Assembly: GCF_001267535.1 (NCBI RefSeq)
Contig: NZ_JRXE01000006.1
Coordinates: 88,274 to 152,273, forward strand
Source: Winslowiella iniecta
GTDB taxonomy: Bacteria > Pseudomonadota > Gammaproteobacteria > Enterobacterales > Enterobacteriaceae
Direction of reading: 5' to 3'
Length of the DNA: 64,000 bases
Shown one piece after another: positions 32,637 through 42,032 of this stretch. Below the pieces are notes generated by a model. It was not told where the DNA came from. It saw only the letters and a program-made list of their open reading frames with translations, and ran no database searches. How positions within the stretch are numbered: position 1 is the first letter of the stretch; the number at the start of each line of letters is the position of its first letter. The translations under genes were made by a program, and so were the position numbers.

Positions 32637-33515
32637 TTAGTTTTCCAGTACCAGCCCGGCCAGATTGCGCCAGTAGCCATTACAGTCATTACGCTGCGCG
32701 ACCATCAGCGGTGAGCCACCGTTTTCATTGGCCCGGAAGCGATCGATCACGGTCAGCGTCTGCTGATCCTCAGGCGATACACGCACAATATCCACCAGCC
32801 CGGACATCGACGCCAGATCGTTACCAAGGTTATAGCAGTAGCCACTCATGGTCTGAATACCATTCAGCACAAACACTTGCTGATTTTCCTGCGACAACAC
32901 GCGACGGCCTTGTGGATAGTGAAGACAGCAGGTTTCACACTCATCTTTGGCGCGATTTTCGGAGCGGGCGGTAAAGCAGCGCGCCGACAGCGCCAGCGGC
33001 AGATGACCGTAACCCATCACCTCCACTTCAAATTGCTGACGAATTCCCAGCGCTTCACACTGGCGCAAGACATTGGTCAGCCAGTCGCGTGACAGTTCGA
33101 CCGGCATACACCAGCGCGTCATGCCTTGCTTCAGCAGCAGATTCAGGGTAATGGCGTTATAACAGTTTAGTGCGTGACCGGCGACAAACGGCAATTTCTG
33201 CTCTGCAGCGAGATTAATCGTGCCTAAATCATTGGCTTCAATCAGAAACTCACCGTTATCGACATAACGCTTGATTTCACTCAGTTCGGAAGGCGACTGC
33301 ACCAGTGCCAGCGTACTGAGTACCACCTGTTTACCGCTCTGATTAAGCTGTCTGGCGATATCCAGCCAGGCGCTGAATTTGGTGGCGCGGCGCTTACTGC
33401 ACACGCTCTCGCCGAGATAAATAATCTCAGCGCTGCTGGCGGCAGCGGCCTGATAAAAGTGTTCCAGTTTTTCAGTTGGCCAGTACCACAGTACCGGCCC
33501 GAGGGCATATTTCAT
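32637..33515 (-). CDS. ubiV: O2-independent ubiquinone hydroxylation protein UbiV
   Basis: UbiV (YhbV), 292 residues, belongs to the U32 peptidase-like family. With UbiU it forms a heterodimer that hydroxylates ubiquinone intermediates without oxygen. Cysteines for the [4Fe-4S] cluster are in place: Cys39 (GESVCSKRR) and three in the CFTARSEN...CETCC region (about 180-197). I start at the ATG at 33513-33515 (MKYALGPVLWYWP) after AGGAAG. A longer frame adds six residues and would overlap ubiU. The gap to ubiU is eight bases, so they form an operon. Confidence 0.94.
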   Translation of the reverse strand: MKYALGPVLWYWPTEKLEHFYQAAAASSAEIIYLGESVCSKRRATKFSAWLDIARQLNQSGKQVVLSTLALVQSPSELSEIKRYVDNGEFLIEANDLGTINLAAEQKLPFVAGHALNCYNAITLNLLLKQGMTRWCMPVELSRDWLTNVLRQCEALGIRQQFEVEVMGYGHLPLALSARCFTARSENRAKDECETCCLHYPQGRRVLSQENQQVFVLNGIQTMSGYCYNLGNDLASMSGLVDIVRVSPEDQQTLTVIDRFRANENGGSPLMVAQRNDCNGYWRNLAGLVLEN

Positions 33516-33523
33516 TGTGCTTC

Positions 33524-34519
33524 CTACTGCCATTTACGGTGATATGCGCCGAGCGTGGTTTGCGTACCTTCAGACAACGCGCCTAAGGCACTCATCCAGC
33601 GTTGCTCAACCTTAAACTCATCAGGCGCTGCCTTGCAGCGATCGATTGCCTGACGCCAGATACGCGCCACTTCAGCAACATACGCCGGGCTACGCTGACG
33701 CCCCTCAATCTTCACCGAAGCGATATTGGCCTGTAGCAGTTCCGGTAGCAGCGCCAGCGTGTTCAGGCTGGTGGGCTCTTCCAGCGGGTGATAGCGCATC
33801 TCATCGACCTTGTAGCGCCCTTTGCACAGCGTGGGATAACCGGCGTGTTCACCGTCGGCGTAGCGGTCAATCAGCACCTCATTCAGACGTGCTTCCAGAC
33901 CGGAAGCTGTCTGCTGCCAGCGCACAAAGCGTGCCGGGGAACAGGCACCAACGGTATTGGGGGATTCTCCGGTCAGCCAGGACGAAAGATAGCAGCGGCC
34001 TTCGGCCATAATACACAGACTGCCAAAGGCGAATACCTCCAGCGGAACCGGCGTCACACGCGCCAGCTGGCGCACCTGATGCATCGACAGCACGCGCGGC
34101 AATACCACCCGGGAAACGGCAAAATTACGCTGATAGAATTTCACTGCTTCGAGATTAGTGGCTGATGCCTGTACCGAAACATGGCGCTCAATATGTGGAT
34201 AGCGCTCAGCGGCGTATTCCAGTATGGCCAGATCGGCAAGGATCAGCGCATCGGCACCGAGATCCGCCGCCATATCTACCGCCCGCTGCCAGCGCTGATA
34301 ATTGTCAGGATGGGCGAAAGTATTAATGGCGACATGCAGCTTGCGTCGCCGCTGATGCACAAAGCGCGACGCTTCATGTAAGCGCTTTTCGGTGAAATTC
34401 AGCCCGGCGAAGTGACGGGCGTTAGTCTGATCTTTCAGCCCGATATATACCGCATCGGCACCATTTTCGATGGCGGCTTTCAGGGCCGGAAGGTTCCCGG
34501 CCGGACAAAGAAGTTCCAT
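33524..34519 (-). CDS. ubiU: O2-independent ubiquinone hydroxylation protein UbiU
   Basis: UbiU (YhbU), 331 residues, is the U32-family partner of UbiV. It begins MELLCPAGNLPALKAAIENG, the family start. Candidate cluster cysteines appear in FGSLCIMAEGRCYLSS, VGACSPARFV and PTLCKGRY. UbiU-UbiV carries iron-sulfur clusters and uses prephenate as oxygen donor in the family. I use the ATG at 34517-34519, since the 33 extra upstream codons in the open frame do not resemble any member. It is divergent from ubiT. Confidence 0.95.
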   Translation of the reverse strand: MELLCPAGNLPALKAAIENGADAVYIGLKDQTNARHFAGLNFTEKRLHEASRFVHQRRRKLHVAINTFAHPDNYQRWQRAVDMAADLGADALILADLAILEYAAERYPHIERHVSVQASATNLEAVKFYQRNFAVSRVVLPRVLSMHQVRQLARVTPVPLEVFAFGSLCIMAEGRCYLSSWLTGESPNTVGACSPARFVRWQQTASGLEARLNEVLIDRYADGEHAGYPTLCKGRYKVDEMRYHPLEEPTSLNTLALLPELLQANIASVKIEGRQRSPAYVAEVARIWRQAIDRCKAAPDEFKVEQRWMSALGALSEGTQTTLGAYHRKWQ

Positions 34520-34727
34520 GATTATTCTCTGTAATGAGCGATAACAGCCGACGAGTGTAGATCTGCTGCCGGTGACAAATTTTGATTTAAGGCAGCGAAT
34601 GGCGTATTGAATGTGCATTGGTAGTTTAAAAAGATTAAAGTTCGTTCACTTTGTTGATCCCGCTACCTGATGAATTTTGCCGATATGGCAAAATGGCCGA
34701 AATTTTTTTCGTAAGGAGTGACAACTG

Positions 34728-35252
34728 GTGTTGAATCAGCTTCGCGTGCAGTGCGTAGAAAATGGCCCAAAACTTCTGCGTTTTCCGCTACAATTTGCCC
34801 CCTTCGCAGTCAAAAAACGGCTGTTTCAACAACTGCTAAACTGGCAGTTTGCCCATGCTCTGGCCGAAGGTGAGTTAGACTTTCTGCAAGGGCGCTGGTT
34901 AGGCATCGAGATCCGCGACCTTGATCTGCGTTGGGCGACCAGCGTGGTGGACGGCCAGCTTCAGGTTAGCGATGTTCAGCAGATCGATGTATGGTTCCGT
35001 GGTGACGCTAATGATTTACTATTGGTAGCGGCGCGTAAACGCGATCCGGACACGCTGTTTTTCCAGCGCCGGCTGGTAATAGAAGGTGATACCGAGCTTG
35101 GACTTGAGGTGAAGAATTTAATGGATGCTATTGAGCTGGAAATGATGCCGACACCGCTGCGTATCGGGCTAATGCAACTGGCTCAGTTTATTGAGGCTGG
35201 ACTGACTAAGGACGCGAATTCCCCGGAGAATCGCGCAGGTGCACCATGTTAA
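34728..35252 (+). CDS. ubiT: Ubiquinone biosynthesis accessory factor UbiT
   Basis: UbiT (YhbT) is a 174-residue SCP2-domain lipid-binding protein that serves anaerobic ubiquinone synthesis with UbiU-UbiV. The SCP2 signature is visible in ADDLLLVAARKRDPDTLFFQ-like sequence (here NDLLLVAARKRDPDTLFF) and in RRLVIEGDTELGLEVKNLMD. The start is GTG at 34728 with AAGGAG about ten bases upstream. The gap to ubiU contains only TTGAT half-sites that do not form a complete FNR box. The last seven bases overlap yhbS. Confidence 0.93.
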   Translation: MLNQLRVQCVENGPKLLRFPLQFAPFAVKKRLFQQLLNWQFAHALAEGELDFLQGRWLGIEIRDLDLRWATSVVDGQLQVSDVQQIDVWFRGDANDLLLVAARKRDPDTLFFQRRLVIEGDTELGLEVKNLMDAIELEMMPTPLRIGLMQLAQFIEAGLTKDANSPENRAGAPC

Positions 35253-35752
35253 TTCGGACAGAAATTGGCGTTGATGCCGCAGGTATCGACAGCCTGCTGC
35301 GCCGCTGCTTCCCGACGCAAGCGGAAGCGGAGCTGGTACAGCAGCTCCGTGAAGACGGCCTGCTGACGCTGGGGGTTGTCGCCACGGATGATGAAGGTCA
35401 GGTACTGGGCTATGCGGCCTTCAGCCCGGTTTCATTGCAGGGCGAAGACCGGCAGTGGGTCGGACTGGCACCGCTGGCGGTGGATGAGAGTGTGCGCCAG
35501 CAGGGTATCGGCAAACAGCTGGTCTATGAAGGGCTGGATACCTTAAACGAATTCAGTTATGCCGCCGTAGTGGTATTAGGCGATCCGGCGTTTTATGGCC
35601 GTTTCGGCTTTGAACCCGCCGCGCGCCATCAGTTACAGTGTAAATGGCTGGGGTCCGAAGCGGCATTCCAGGTGTACAAACTGGCAGATGACGCGTTTGT
35701 CGGCGCGCAAGGGCAGATTGAGTTTGCCGAGCCGTTTAATCGTTTCGACTAG
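35246..35752 (+). CDS. yhbS: GNAT-family N-acetyltransferase YhbS
   Basis: A 168-residue GNAT acetyltransferase like E. coli YhbS. The acetyl-CoA loop is in [20 protein letters not shown] (Q-x-x-G-I-G/K type, about residues 73-92). The later strand [17 protein letters not shown] is typical. The substrate is unknown. ATG overlaps the ubiT stop (ATGTTAA), pointing to coupled translation. Its 3' end overlaps the convergent yhbQ by 17 bases. Confidence 0.9.
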   Translation: MLIRTEIGVDAAGIDSLLRRCFPTQAEAELVQQLREDGLLTLGVVATDDEGQVLGYAAFSPVSLQGEDRQWVGLAPLAVDESVRQQGIGKQLVYEGLDTLNEFSYAAVVVLGDPAFYGRFGFEPAARHQLQCKWLGSEAAFQVYKLADDAFVGAQGQIEFAEPFNRFD

Positions 35753-36038
35753 CCAGCCACTGCGGCAGTGATACAGGCTGGCTTTCCACCAGCCTGATTT
35801 TGTCCTGCCTTTTCAACTGCTTCACCTGATACTCCAGCTTTGACGCGCTGGAGCGATCCCCGGCCTCGCAGTGAAATATCAGCGCCAGCGGGCCTTTACC
35901 GCGCAGGGCTTTTGCTCCCTTGCCTTGCTGATGCTGCAGCAGGCGACGCGCCACATCGTTGGTAATGCCGGTATACAGCATGCCGCTGGCGGTGCGCAGA
36001 ATATAGAGTTGCCAGACTGGCGTACCAGGGTTATCCAT
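35736..36038 (-). CDS. yhbQ: GIY-YIG nuclease-domain protein YhbQ
   Basis: A 100-residue UPF0213-type protein consisting of a single GIY-YIG domain. The variant [23 protein letters not shown] contains the motif tyrosines and catalytic arginine, and a glutamate lies in [15 protein letters not shown]. coli YhbQ is reported to have DNA endonuclease activity. It is convergent with yhbS (17-base overlap) and divergent from yhbP. Confidence 0.9.
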   Translation of the reverse strand: MDNPGTPVWQLYILRTASGMLYTGITNDVARRLLQHQQGKGAKALRGKGPLALIFHCEAGDRSSASKLEYQVKQLKRQDKIRLVESQPVSLPQWLASRND

Positions 36039-36114
36039 AATGACTCTCAGTTAGCGAAGATCTGTCAGCATTCTAAAGTTATTCAAATCTGGCCGCTATC
36101 GCCACTTTCCCTGA

Positions 36115-36564
<450 letters not shown>

Positions 36565-36570
36565 TAAAAT

Positions 36571-36636
36571 GCAGGGGAGCCGTTTTCGGCTCCCGTCCTG
36601 ATGGCACGCGCGATAAGAACGACGCCCCTACCATTT
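36571..36636 (-). repeat. Composite REP-like element between yhbP and yhbO
   Basis: Read on the minus strand: GGTAGGGGCGTCGTTCTTAT, CATCAGGAC, then GGGAGCCG-AAAA-CGGCTCCCCT. The second hairpin (plus strand 36575-36594) and the CATCAGGAC spacer are identical to the element at 18213. It lies between two convergent genes and may also stop both. Confidence 0.75.
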
Positions 36637-36643
36637 ACTGGCG

Positions 36644-37162
36644 TCAGAGCGACAGAATACGTAGCGATTCACGATTAAACGCCGGTAAATCATCCGGCGT
36701 ACGGCTGGTGACCAGCTTGTCGTCGTCGACCACCACCTCTTTATCGTAGAAATCCGCGCCGGCATTTTTCAGATCGATAGCGATGGCTTTCACCGAGGTC
36801 ATCTTGCGGCCCCGCACGCCATTAGCGCTAATCAGCAGCTGTGGGCCGTGACAGATGGCAAACACCGGTTTGCCGCTGGCGACAAAGGCTTTGGTAAACG
36901 CGACAAAGCGGTCATCTCCGCGCAGGCTGTCCGGCGAATGTCCGCCTGGCAACAGCAGTGCATCAAATTCGGCGGCATCAACCTGATCGATACCTTTATC
37001 GATCTTAACCTTTGCCTTGCCCTGTTTGCCGGTTACCGTTTTACCTGCTTCCGTATCGATAGTGACAATCTCATGGCCAGCTTTGGCATAAGCCTCAGCA
37101 GGAGAGGTAAATTCTGAGTCTTCAAATTCATCGGTAATCAGCACCGCAATCTTCTTGCTCAT
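36644..37162 (-). CDS. yhbO: DJ-1/PfpI family protein YhbO
   Basis: A 172-residue class I glutamine-amidotransferase-like protein matching E. coli YhbO along its whole length. It carries the nucleophile elbow AICHGPQ (Cys about 104 followed by His), the N-terminal glutamate in ITDEFEDSEF, and the LLPGGHSPD oxyanion strand. YhbO is linked to oxidative and carbonyl stress resistance; protein or nucleotide deglycase activity has been proposed and disputed. It is convergent with yhbP and divergent from yraR. Confidence 0.94.
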   Translation of the reverse strand: MSKKIAVLITDEFEDSEFTSPAEAYAKAGHEIVTIDTEAGKTVTGKQGKAKVKIDKGIDQVDAAEFDALLLPGGHSPDSLRGDDRFVAFTKAFVASGKPVFAICHGPQLLISANGVRGRKMTSVKAIAIDLKNAGADFYDKEVVVDDDKLVTSRTPDDLPAFNRESLRILSL

Positions 37163-37337
37163 CTTTTCCTCCGTTTATATTAATTACATGATTAAGTCTG
37201 GACGACTATGCTGAGTTAGCAACGTTAAATAAAGGGTTAAACTATAAAATTAATGATTTACAGTGAGTTAGCTTAAAGCAGCGCCAGTAACAAATCGTTT
37301 CTGGCAGCCACTATACTGAGAGTAAAGGGAGAACATC

Positions 37338-37976
37338 ATGAGCCGAGTGCTGTTAACCGGAGCCACGGGATTAGTGGGTGGTTATCTGTTGGATTTACTG
37401 ATTGCCGACCCGCGCATCAGCGAGATTATTGTGCCGACGCGGCGGCCGTTGCCAGCGCGGGATAAAGTTGTCAATCTGGTGGCAGAGGATTTAACTGACG
37501 TGCTGCGCCCGCTGGAAACACCGGTGGATATTGTGTTTTGTTGCCTTGGCACCACGCGTAAACAAGCTGGCAGCAAACCGGCGTTTATTCATGTCGATTA
37601 TACGCTGGTGGTGGACAGTGCGCTGACCGGGCAGCGGCTGGGTGCGAAACATCTGCTGGTGGTCAGTGCGCACGGTGCCAATGCGCGTTCGCCATTTTTC
37701 TATAATCGGGTGAAAGGCGAGATGGAAAATGCCCTCAGGCATCAGGGCTGGCCACGACTGACGCTGGTCCGGCCCTCACTGTTGCTGGGCGAGCGTCATC
37801 AACGGCGCGGCGGGGAATCGCTGTTTGCGCCACTGTTTAAAATCCTGCCGGGTAACTGGCGGGCGGTAGAGGCGCGCGATGTGGCCGAAGCGATGTTGCA
37901 GCAGGCGTTTACGACTACGGATGCTGAGATCACCATTATCGAGTCAGCCGATTTGCAGCTCAGTCAGCGCAAATAG
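37338..37976 (+). CDS. yraR: NAD(P)-binding Rossmann protein YraR
   Basis: A 212-residue atypical short-chain dehydrogenase similar to E. coli YraR and the human HTATIP2/TIP30 group. The dinucleotide motif [14 protein letters not shown] lies near the start. The YNRVKGEME motif supplies the Tyr-x-x-x-Lys pair, and [14 protein letters not shown] is a characteristic family segment. The substrate is unknown. It follows GGGAGAAC with the ATG at 37338. Its stop lies inside the convergent nrdG gene (13-base overlap). Confidence 0.9.
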   Translation: MSRVLLTGATGLVGGYLLDLLIADPRISEIIVPTRRPLPARDKVVNLVAEDLTDVLRPLETPVDIVFCCLGTTRKQAGSKPAFIHVDYTLVVDSALTGQRLGAKHLLVVSAHGANARSPFFYNRVKGEMENALRHQGWPRLTLVRPSLLLGERHQRRGGESLFAPLFKILPGNWRAVEARDVAEAMLQQAFTTTDAEITIIESADLQLSQRK

Positions 37977-38428
37977 TGGATCACCTGATTACTGCTGCCG
38001 CGCCACGGCAGCATCGGATCGCGGAGCGCTGCAACAAATTTACCGTCGATCAGCACGTCGATCTCCGCCACTACCTGCTGCTGCTGCGCTGTCAGTTGCG
38101 CCAGGGTGTAACCGGTCCATAGCCAGATATCCTTGCCGTGACACTGGCGGCGCACCCGTTTAACCAGCCGCAGCACATCGGCGACATTGGCCGGGTGCAG
38201 CGGATCACCGCCGGACAATGACAAGCCCTGACGCGGAATACGGCAATCGTTCAGATCGTGAATCAGCCTCTCTTCCATCTCGAGGGTCATCGGCACCCCG
38301 GAATTCAGCCGCCAGGTACTTTTGTTATAACAGCCCGGACACTGATGTTCGCAGCCGGCGACAAACAGCGTGCAGCGCGTGCCGGGGCCATTAACGATAT
38401 CGACCGGATAATACTGATGAATATTCAT
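37964..38428 (-). CDS. nrdG: Anaerobic ribonucleotide reductase activase NrdG
   Basis: NrdG is the radical-SAM enzyme that makes the glycyl radical on NrdD. The 154-residue protein equals the E. coli length. The iron-sulfur motif is CEHQCPGC (CxxxCxxC) around residues 26-33. SGGDPLHP, the SAM-contacting GGE-like motif, and IWLWTGYT follow. Its first codons overlap the nrdD stop by four bases, so the two are translated together. Confidence 0.96.
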   Translation of the reverse strand: MNIHQYYPVDIVNGPGTRCTLFVAGCEHQCPGCYNKSTWRLNSGVPMTLEMEERLIHDLNDCRIPRQGLSLSGGDPLHPANVADVLRLVKRVRRQCHGKDIWLWTGYTLAQLTAQQQQVVAEIDVLIDGKFVAALRDPMLPWRGSSNQVIHYLR

Positions 38429-40335
38429 TCCGGCTGTCCGCTGGCCAGATGTTTGACGCGTCTTTTCACCTCTTCCTGCTTGCCGGCATTAAATGGACGT
38501 GCATCGGGACTGCCAAGATAGCCGCATACCCGACGGGTGACGGAAACCCGGCTGGCATCATGATTACCGCATTTCGGGCAGGTGAAACCTTTACTGGTGC
38601 AGTCGAATTCCCCGTGAAAGCCGCAGTCATAGCACTCATCAATCGGTGTATTGGTGCCGTAATAGGGGATGCGCTGGTAGCTGTAATCCCAGACATCTTC
38701 CAGCGCTTTCAGGTTGTGTTGAATATTGGGATATTCGCCGTAACAGATAAAGCCGCCGTTAGCTAACGCCGGATAGCCCGCTTCAAAGTCGATTTTGTCG
38801 TAAGGATTGACCTTCTTCTCAACGTCGAGGTGGAAACTGTTGGTGTAATAGCCTTTATCGGTGACGCCGCTGATAACGCCAAACTGCGCTGCGTCGAGAC
38901 GGCAGAAACGGTCGCACAGGTTCTCGCTTGGCGTGCTATACAGGCTGAAACCATAACCGGTTTCCTCTTTCCATTGTTCTGTTGCCTCACGCATCCGCGC
39001 AACGATGGCCAGCGCTTTCTCCTGCAATGCGACATCATCATAAAGGTGCGTTATTCCGCCGCTGAGGGCATTAATGGTTTCATGAATGCCGATATAGCCC
39101 AGTGAAATCGAGGCGCGGCCATTTTTAAAAATCGGCGCGATATCATCGTCGGGTCGCAAGCGCACGCCGCATGCGCCTTCCATATACAGAATCGGCGCAA
39201 CCCGCGCTTTTACACCTTCCAGCCGGGCAATTCGTGTCATCAAGGCACGTTTCGCCAGCAGCAAACGCTGATCGAGTAGCGTCCAGAAGCGTGCTTCATC
39301 GCCCGTGGCTTCCAGCGCAATGCGCGGCAGATTCAGGCTGATCACGCCGATATTATTGCGTCCTTCATGTAACAGCTCGCCATCCTGCTGATAGACGCCC
39401 AAAAAGCTGCGGCAGCCCATCGGCGTTTTAAACGAGCCGGTAACTTTAACCACTTGATCATAATTAAGAATATCGGGATACATGCGCTTGCTGGCGCACT
39501 CCAGCGCCAGCTGTTTGATATCGTAATTCACATCGCCCGGCTGGTGATTAATGCCGGAACGGATGGCAAACACCAGTTTGGGGAAGACCGCAGTTTTATG
39601 ATTTTTCCCCAGCCCGGCAAGGCGATTGCGCAGAATGGATTGCTGGATCAGACGTGCCGCCCAGCAAGTGCCGAGGCCAAATCCAAAGGTGACAAACGGC
39701 GTCTGTCCATTGGCGGTGTGCAGGGTATTCACTTCATATTCCAGCGACTGAAAGGCGTCGTGGCACTCTTTCTCGGTGCGGGCGTGGGCATAGCCTGCGC
39801 TGTCCGGGATATGCCACTGTTCAGCCACCGCCTGATGTCTGGCATAGCTGGCCTCTACAAACGGTGCCAGCACTTCATCAATGCGGTTAATGGTGGTGCC
39901 GCCGTAAATATGGCTGGCGACCTGAGCGATAATCTGTGCAGTCACCGCGGTGGCGGTCGAGATCGATTTTGGCGGTTCAATTTCCGCATTGCCCATCTTA
40001 AAGCCGTTGTTCAGCATCCCTTTTAAATCAATTAGCATGCAGTTAAACATCGGAAAAAAGGGAGAGTAATCGAGATCGTGATAGTGGATCTCGCCGCGCT
40101 CATGAGCCGTGACCACATCAGGCGGTAACATAGTTTGTTGTGCGTAGTGTTTTGCCACAATACCTGCCAGCAAATCGCGCTGGGTCGGGATCACTTTGCT
40201 GTCTTTGTTGGCGTTTTCATTCAGCAGCGCCGGGTCACTCTGCTCGACCAGGCCGCGAATTGCCTGATTCAGTTTATCGCGCTGTTTATCGAAGGCCTGC
40301 TGGCAGCCATCTGATTTGATCACAACTGTTGCCAC
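38425..40335 (-). CDS. nrdD: Anaerobic ribonucleoside-triphosphate reductase NrdD lacking most of the ATP-cone
   Basis: Class III reductase that makes deoxynucleotides without oxygen. The catalytic part aligns with E. coli NrdD from KLNQAIRGLVEQ to the end. It has the NGQTPFVTFGFGLGT and GACGVRL segments, the zinc motifs CYDCG and CPKCG, and the glycyl-radical site RRVCGYLG (Gly605). The N-terminus is unusual. After VVIKSDGCQQAF it jumps to DKQRDKLNQ, so 76 residues present in E. coli (712 residues against 636 here) are missing in frame. Those residues form nearly all of the ATP-cone that binds ATP or dATP for overall activity control. The GTG start has an AGGAG site about eight bases upstream, so the short form looks genuine. 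Confidence 0.93.
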   Translation of the reverse strand: MATVVIKSDGCQQAFDKQRDKLNQAIRGLVEQSDPALLNENANKDSKVIPTQRDLLAGIVAKHYAQQTMLPPDVVTAHERGEIHYHDLDYSPFFPMFNCMLIDLKGMLNNGFKMGNAEIEPPKSISTATAVTAQIIAQVASHIYGGTTINRIDEVLAPFVEASYARHQAVAEQWHIPDSAGYAHARTEKECHDAFQSLEYEVNTLHTANGQTPFVTFGFGLGTCWAARLIQQSILRNRLAGLGKNHKTAVFPKLVFAIRSGINHQPGDVNYDIKQLALECASKRMYPDILNYDQVVKVTGSFKTPMGCRSFLGVYQQDGELLHEGRNNIGVISLNLPRIALEATGDEARFWTLLDQRLLLAKRALMTRIARLEGVKARVAPILYMEGACGVRLRPDDDIAPIFKNGRASISLGYIGIHETINALSGGITHLYDDVALQEKALAIVARMREATEQWKEETGYGFSLYSTPSENLCDRFCRLDAAQFGVISGVTDKGYYTNSFHLDVEKKVNPYDKIDFEAGYPALANGGFICYGEYPNIQHNLKALEDVWDYSYQRIPYYGTNTPIDECYDCGFHGEFDCTSKGFTCPKCGNHDASRVSVTRRVCGYLGSPDARPFNAGKQEEVKRRVKHLASGQPE

Positions 40336-40406
40336 CGCCGCTCTCCTGCTGATGAGATATCTATATATTGGGTTTGATGCGTAGTGTAAGCGCTATATGT
40401 GGTGTT

Positions 40407-40445
40407 TTGATCGAAATTATCCGCACCTTTATTGATGCAACGCAA
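40407..40445 (-). promoter_or_regulatory. Two candidate FNR sites upstream of nrdD
   Basis: TTGAT-CGAA-ATTAT (40407-40420) and TTGAT-GCAA-CGCAA (40432-40445) each match 8 of 10 defined bases of TTGAT-N4-ATCAA. Their centres are 25 bases apart, about 75-105 bases before the nrdD start. nrdDG is FNR-activated in E. coli. Confidence 0.45.
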
Positions 40446-40483
40446 AGATTGATGATTACGGCAGAAAAGATCGGCAAAGCGAT

Positions 40484-41365
40484 TTAACGCGCAAATTTTT
40501 CCAGCACAAAATCAACCCATACCCGAACGCGTGGCGGCAGATCGGCAGACAGATACCACATCCACATTGGCTGAGGCTCCGGCCAGAAAGGTTGCAGCAG
40601 CGGTATCAGTCGGCCCTCACGAATATGCGCTGCCAGATACCAGTCTGACAGACAGACAATCCCCATACCGGCCAGCGCTGCATCGAGCAGGGCATCGGGC
40701 AAAGTACTGATAAAGTGCGCCTGATTCTCTGTCAGCTCCAGGTGGTCGGGCAGCCAGTTCAGTAAGCGGCCATCTCCGGGGTTGCGGTGCAGCAGGCAAT
40801 GATGTTGCAGCAGCTGTTGCGGATGTTGCGCAATGCCGTGTTGTGCCAGATAGGCGGGTGAGGCGGCAATCATATGCTGTACCGGTCGAAGCGGACGGGC
40901 AATCAGCCGGCTGTCGTCATTGGTACGCTGACCAATCGCCACATCATAGCGTTCACCAATCAGATTAACTTTGCGCGCATCCAGCGCCAGATCGAGGCGA
41001 ACCTGTGGATATCGTTGCTGGAATGCCGGTAATAGCGGCAGCAAATGATAGCGGGCAAAACCAGGAATAACGCTGGTGCGCACCCAGCCGCTCGGCATGG
41101 CATCCGGCGACTCCAGAGCCTGATTAAGCGCCTGCCATAGCGAGCCGATGCGCTGACGTAACGCCGCACCTTCCCCGGTCAGCTCCACAAAATGGGTATT
41201 GCGCTGAAACAGTGTCATGCCCAGTCGTTGCTCAAGGGTTCGGACATTTTTACTCACCGCCGCGGGCGTCAGTCCCAGTTGGCGGGCTGCGGCAGAAAAG
41301 CTGCGGCAATCTGCCGCGGCGAGGAAGCACGGCAACAGACGATGAACATCGGGCGGTAACGACAT
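40484..41365 (-). CDS. LysR-family transcriptional regulator
   Basis: A 293-residue LysR-type regulator. The N-terminal winged helix-turn-helix is in LPCFLAAADCRSFSAAARQLGLTPAAVSKNVRTLEQRLG (about residues 12-50). The effector domain (about 90-290) includes GWVRTSVIPGFARYHLLPLLPAF and DALLDAALAGMGIVCLSDW. It is divergent from the flavodoxin-fold oxidoreductase at 41466 with a 100-base gap, the usual arrangement for a regulator and its target. A GGTTTAAACC palindrome abuts its start codon and could be part of an operator. I do not recognise a named orthologue; the gene is not at this position in E. coli. Confidence 0.88.
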   Translation of the reverse strand: MSLPPDVHRLLPCFLAAADCRSFSAAARQLGLTPAAVSKNVRTLEQRLGMTLFQRNTHFVELTGEGAALRQRIGSLWQALNQALESPDAMPSGWVRTSVIPGFARYHLLPLLPAFQQRYPQVRLDLALDARKVNLIGERYDVAIGQRTNDDSRLIARPLRPVQHMIAASPAYLAQHGIAQHPQQLLQHHCLLHRNPGDGRLLNWLPDHLELTENQAHFISTLPDALLDAALAGMGIVCLSDWYLAAHIREGRLIPLLQPFWPEPQPMWMWYLSADLPPRVRVWVDFVLEKFAR

Positions 41366-41465
41366 GGTTTAAACCTTTGGTTGAAACAGATAGCGCAATT
41401 AACAGACTACAACGCGATGTGAGCAAATGAAATCATGACTCCACAGTCTGCTTAAGGAGCTAATT

Positions 41466-42032
41466 ATGCACAATGTACTGATTGTCGCCGCGCATCGTAC
41501 CCCGGACGCATCACGGATTAATCGCGCAGCAATTGATACGCTGACGGGAATGAAAAATATTACAGTTCATGAGCTTATGCGTGAATATCCCGATTTTAAT
41601 ATTGATGTCGCGCGGGAACATCAATTGCTGATGGCGCATGATGTCGTGGTACTGTTGTTTCCATTTTACTGGTACAGCACCCCGGCAATTCTCAAGGAGT
41701 GGCTGGATGTGGTGCTAACCCGTGGTTTCGCCTATGCCGGTGGCACGGCGTTGCAGGGTAAGACGTTGCTGGTGGCCACGTCCACCGGCGGGACGGCGGA
41801 AGCGTATACTGCCGGGGGCTATAACCAACACCCGGTTGAAGCGCTGTTACTGCCGCTGCGCAACACCGCTAACCGCACCGGAATGGTCTGGCAGACACCG
41901 CAGCTGATCCAGGGGGCGAATGCCATCACCGATGAAGAAATCACGCTGGGCGTTGATCAGCTGGTTATGCGTATCAGCAAACTCCAGGGGCAGCATCCTC
42001 GCCGCCCGTATCACGATCAGCGCGCTTTCTGA
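41466..42032 (+). CDS. Flavodoxin-fold NAD(P)H oxidoreductase
   Basis: A 188-residue protein of the flavodoxin-2/KefF-like quinone oxidoreductase group. It starts NVLIVAAHRTPDASRINRAA, the FMN-phosphate loop. The FPFYWYSTPAILKEWLDVVL stretch and TSTGGTAEAYT are typical of the family, which performs two-electron reduction of quinones and related compounds in the cytoplasm. A good site (AAGGAG) precedes the ATG. It is divergent from the LysR gene, which probably controls it, and its 3' end overlaps treC by 16 bases on the opposite strand. Confidence 0.87.
   Translation: MHNVLIVAAHRTPDASRINRAAIDTLTGMKNITVHELMREYPDFNIDVAREHQLLMAHDVVVLLFPFYWYSTPAILKEWLDVVLTRGFAYAGGTALQGKTLLVATSTGGTAEAYTAGGYNQHPVEALLLPLRNTANRTGMVWQTPQLIQGANAITDEEITLGVDQLVMRISKLQGQHPRRPYHDQRAF

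Noticed and set aside
34520..34727. FNR box between ubiU and ubiT
   Set aside because: Only isolated TTGAT half-sites are present, without a matching ATCAA at four-base spacing.
38425..40335. NrdD as a cone-less NrdD subtype acquired by transfer
   Set aside because: The catalytic region is very close to E. coli NrdD and the stub VVIKSDGC of the cone remains, which fits a deletion within the native gene better than replacement by a distant subtype.
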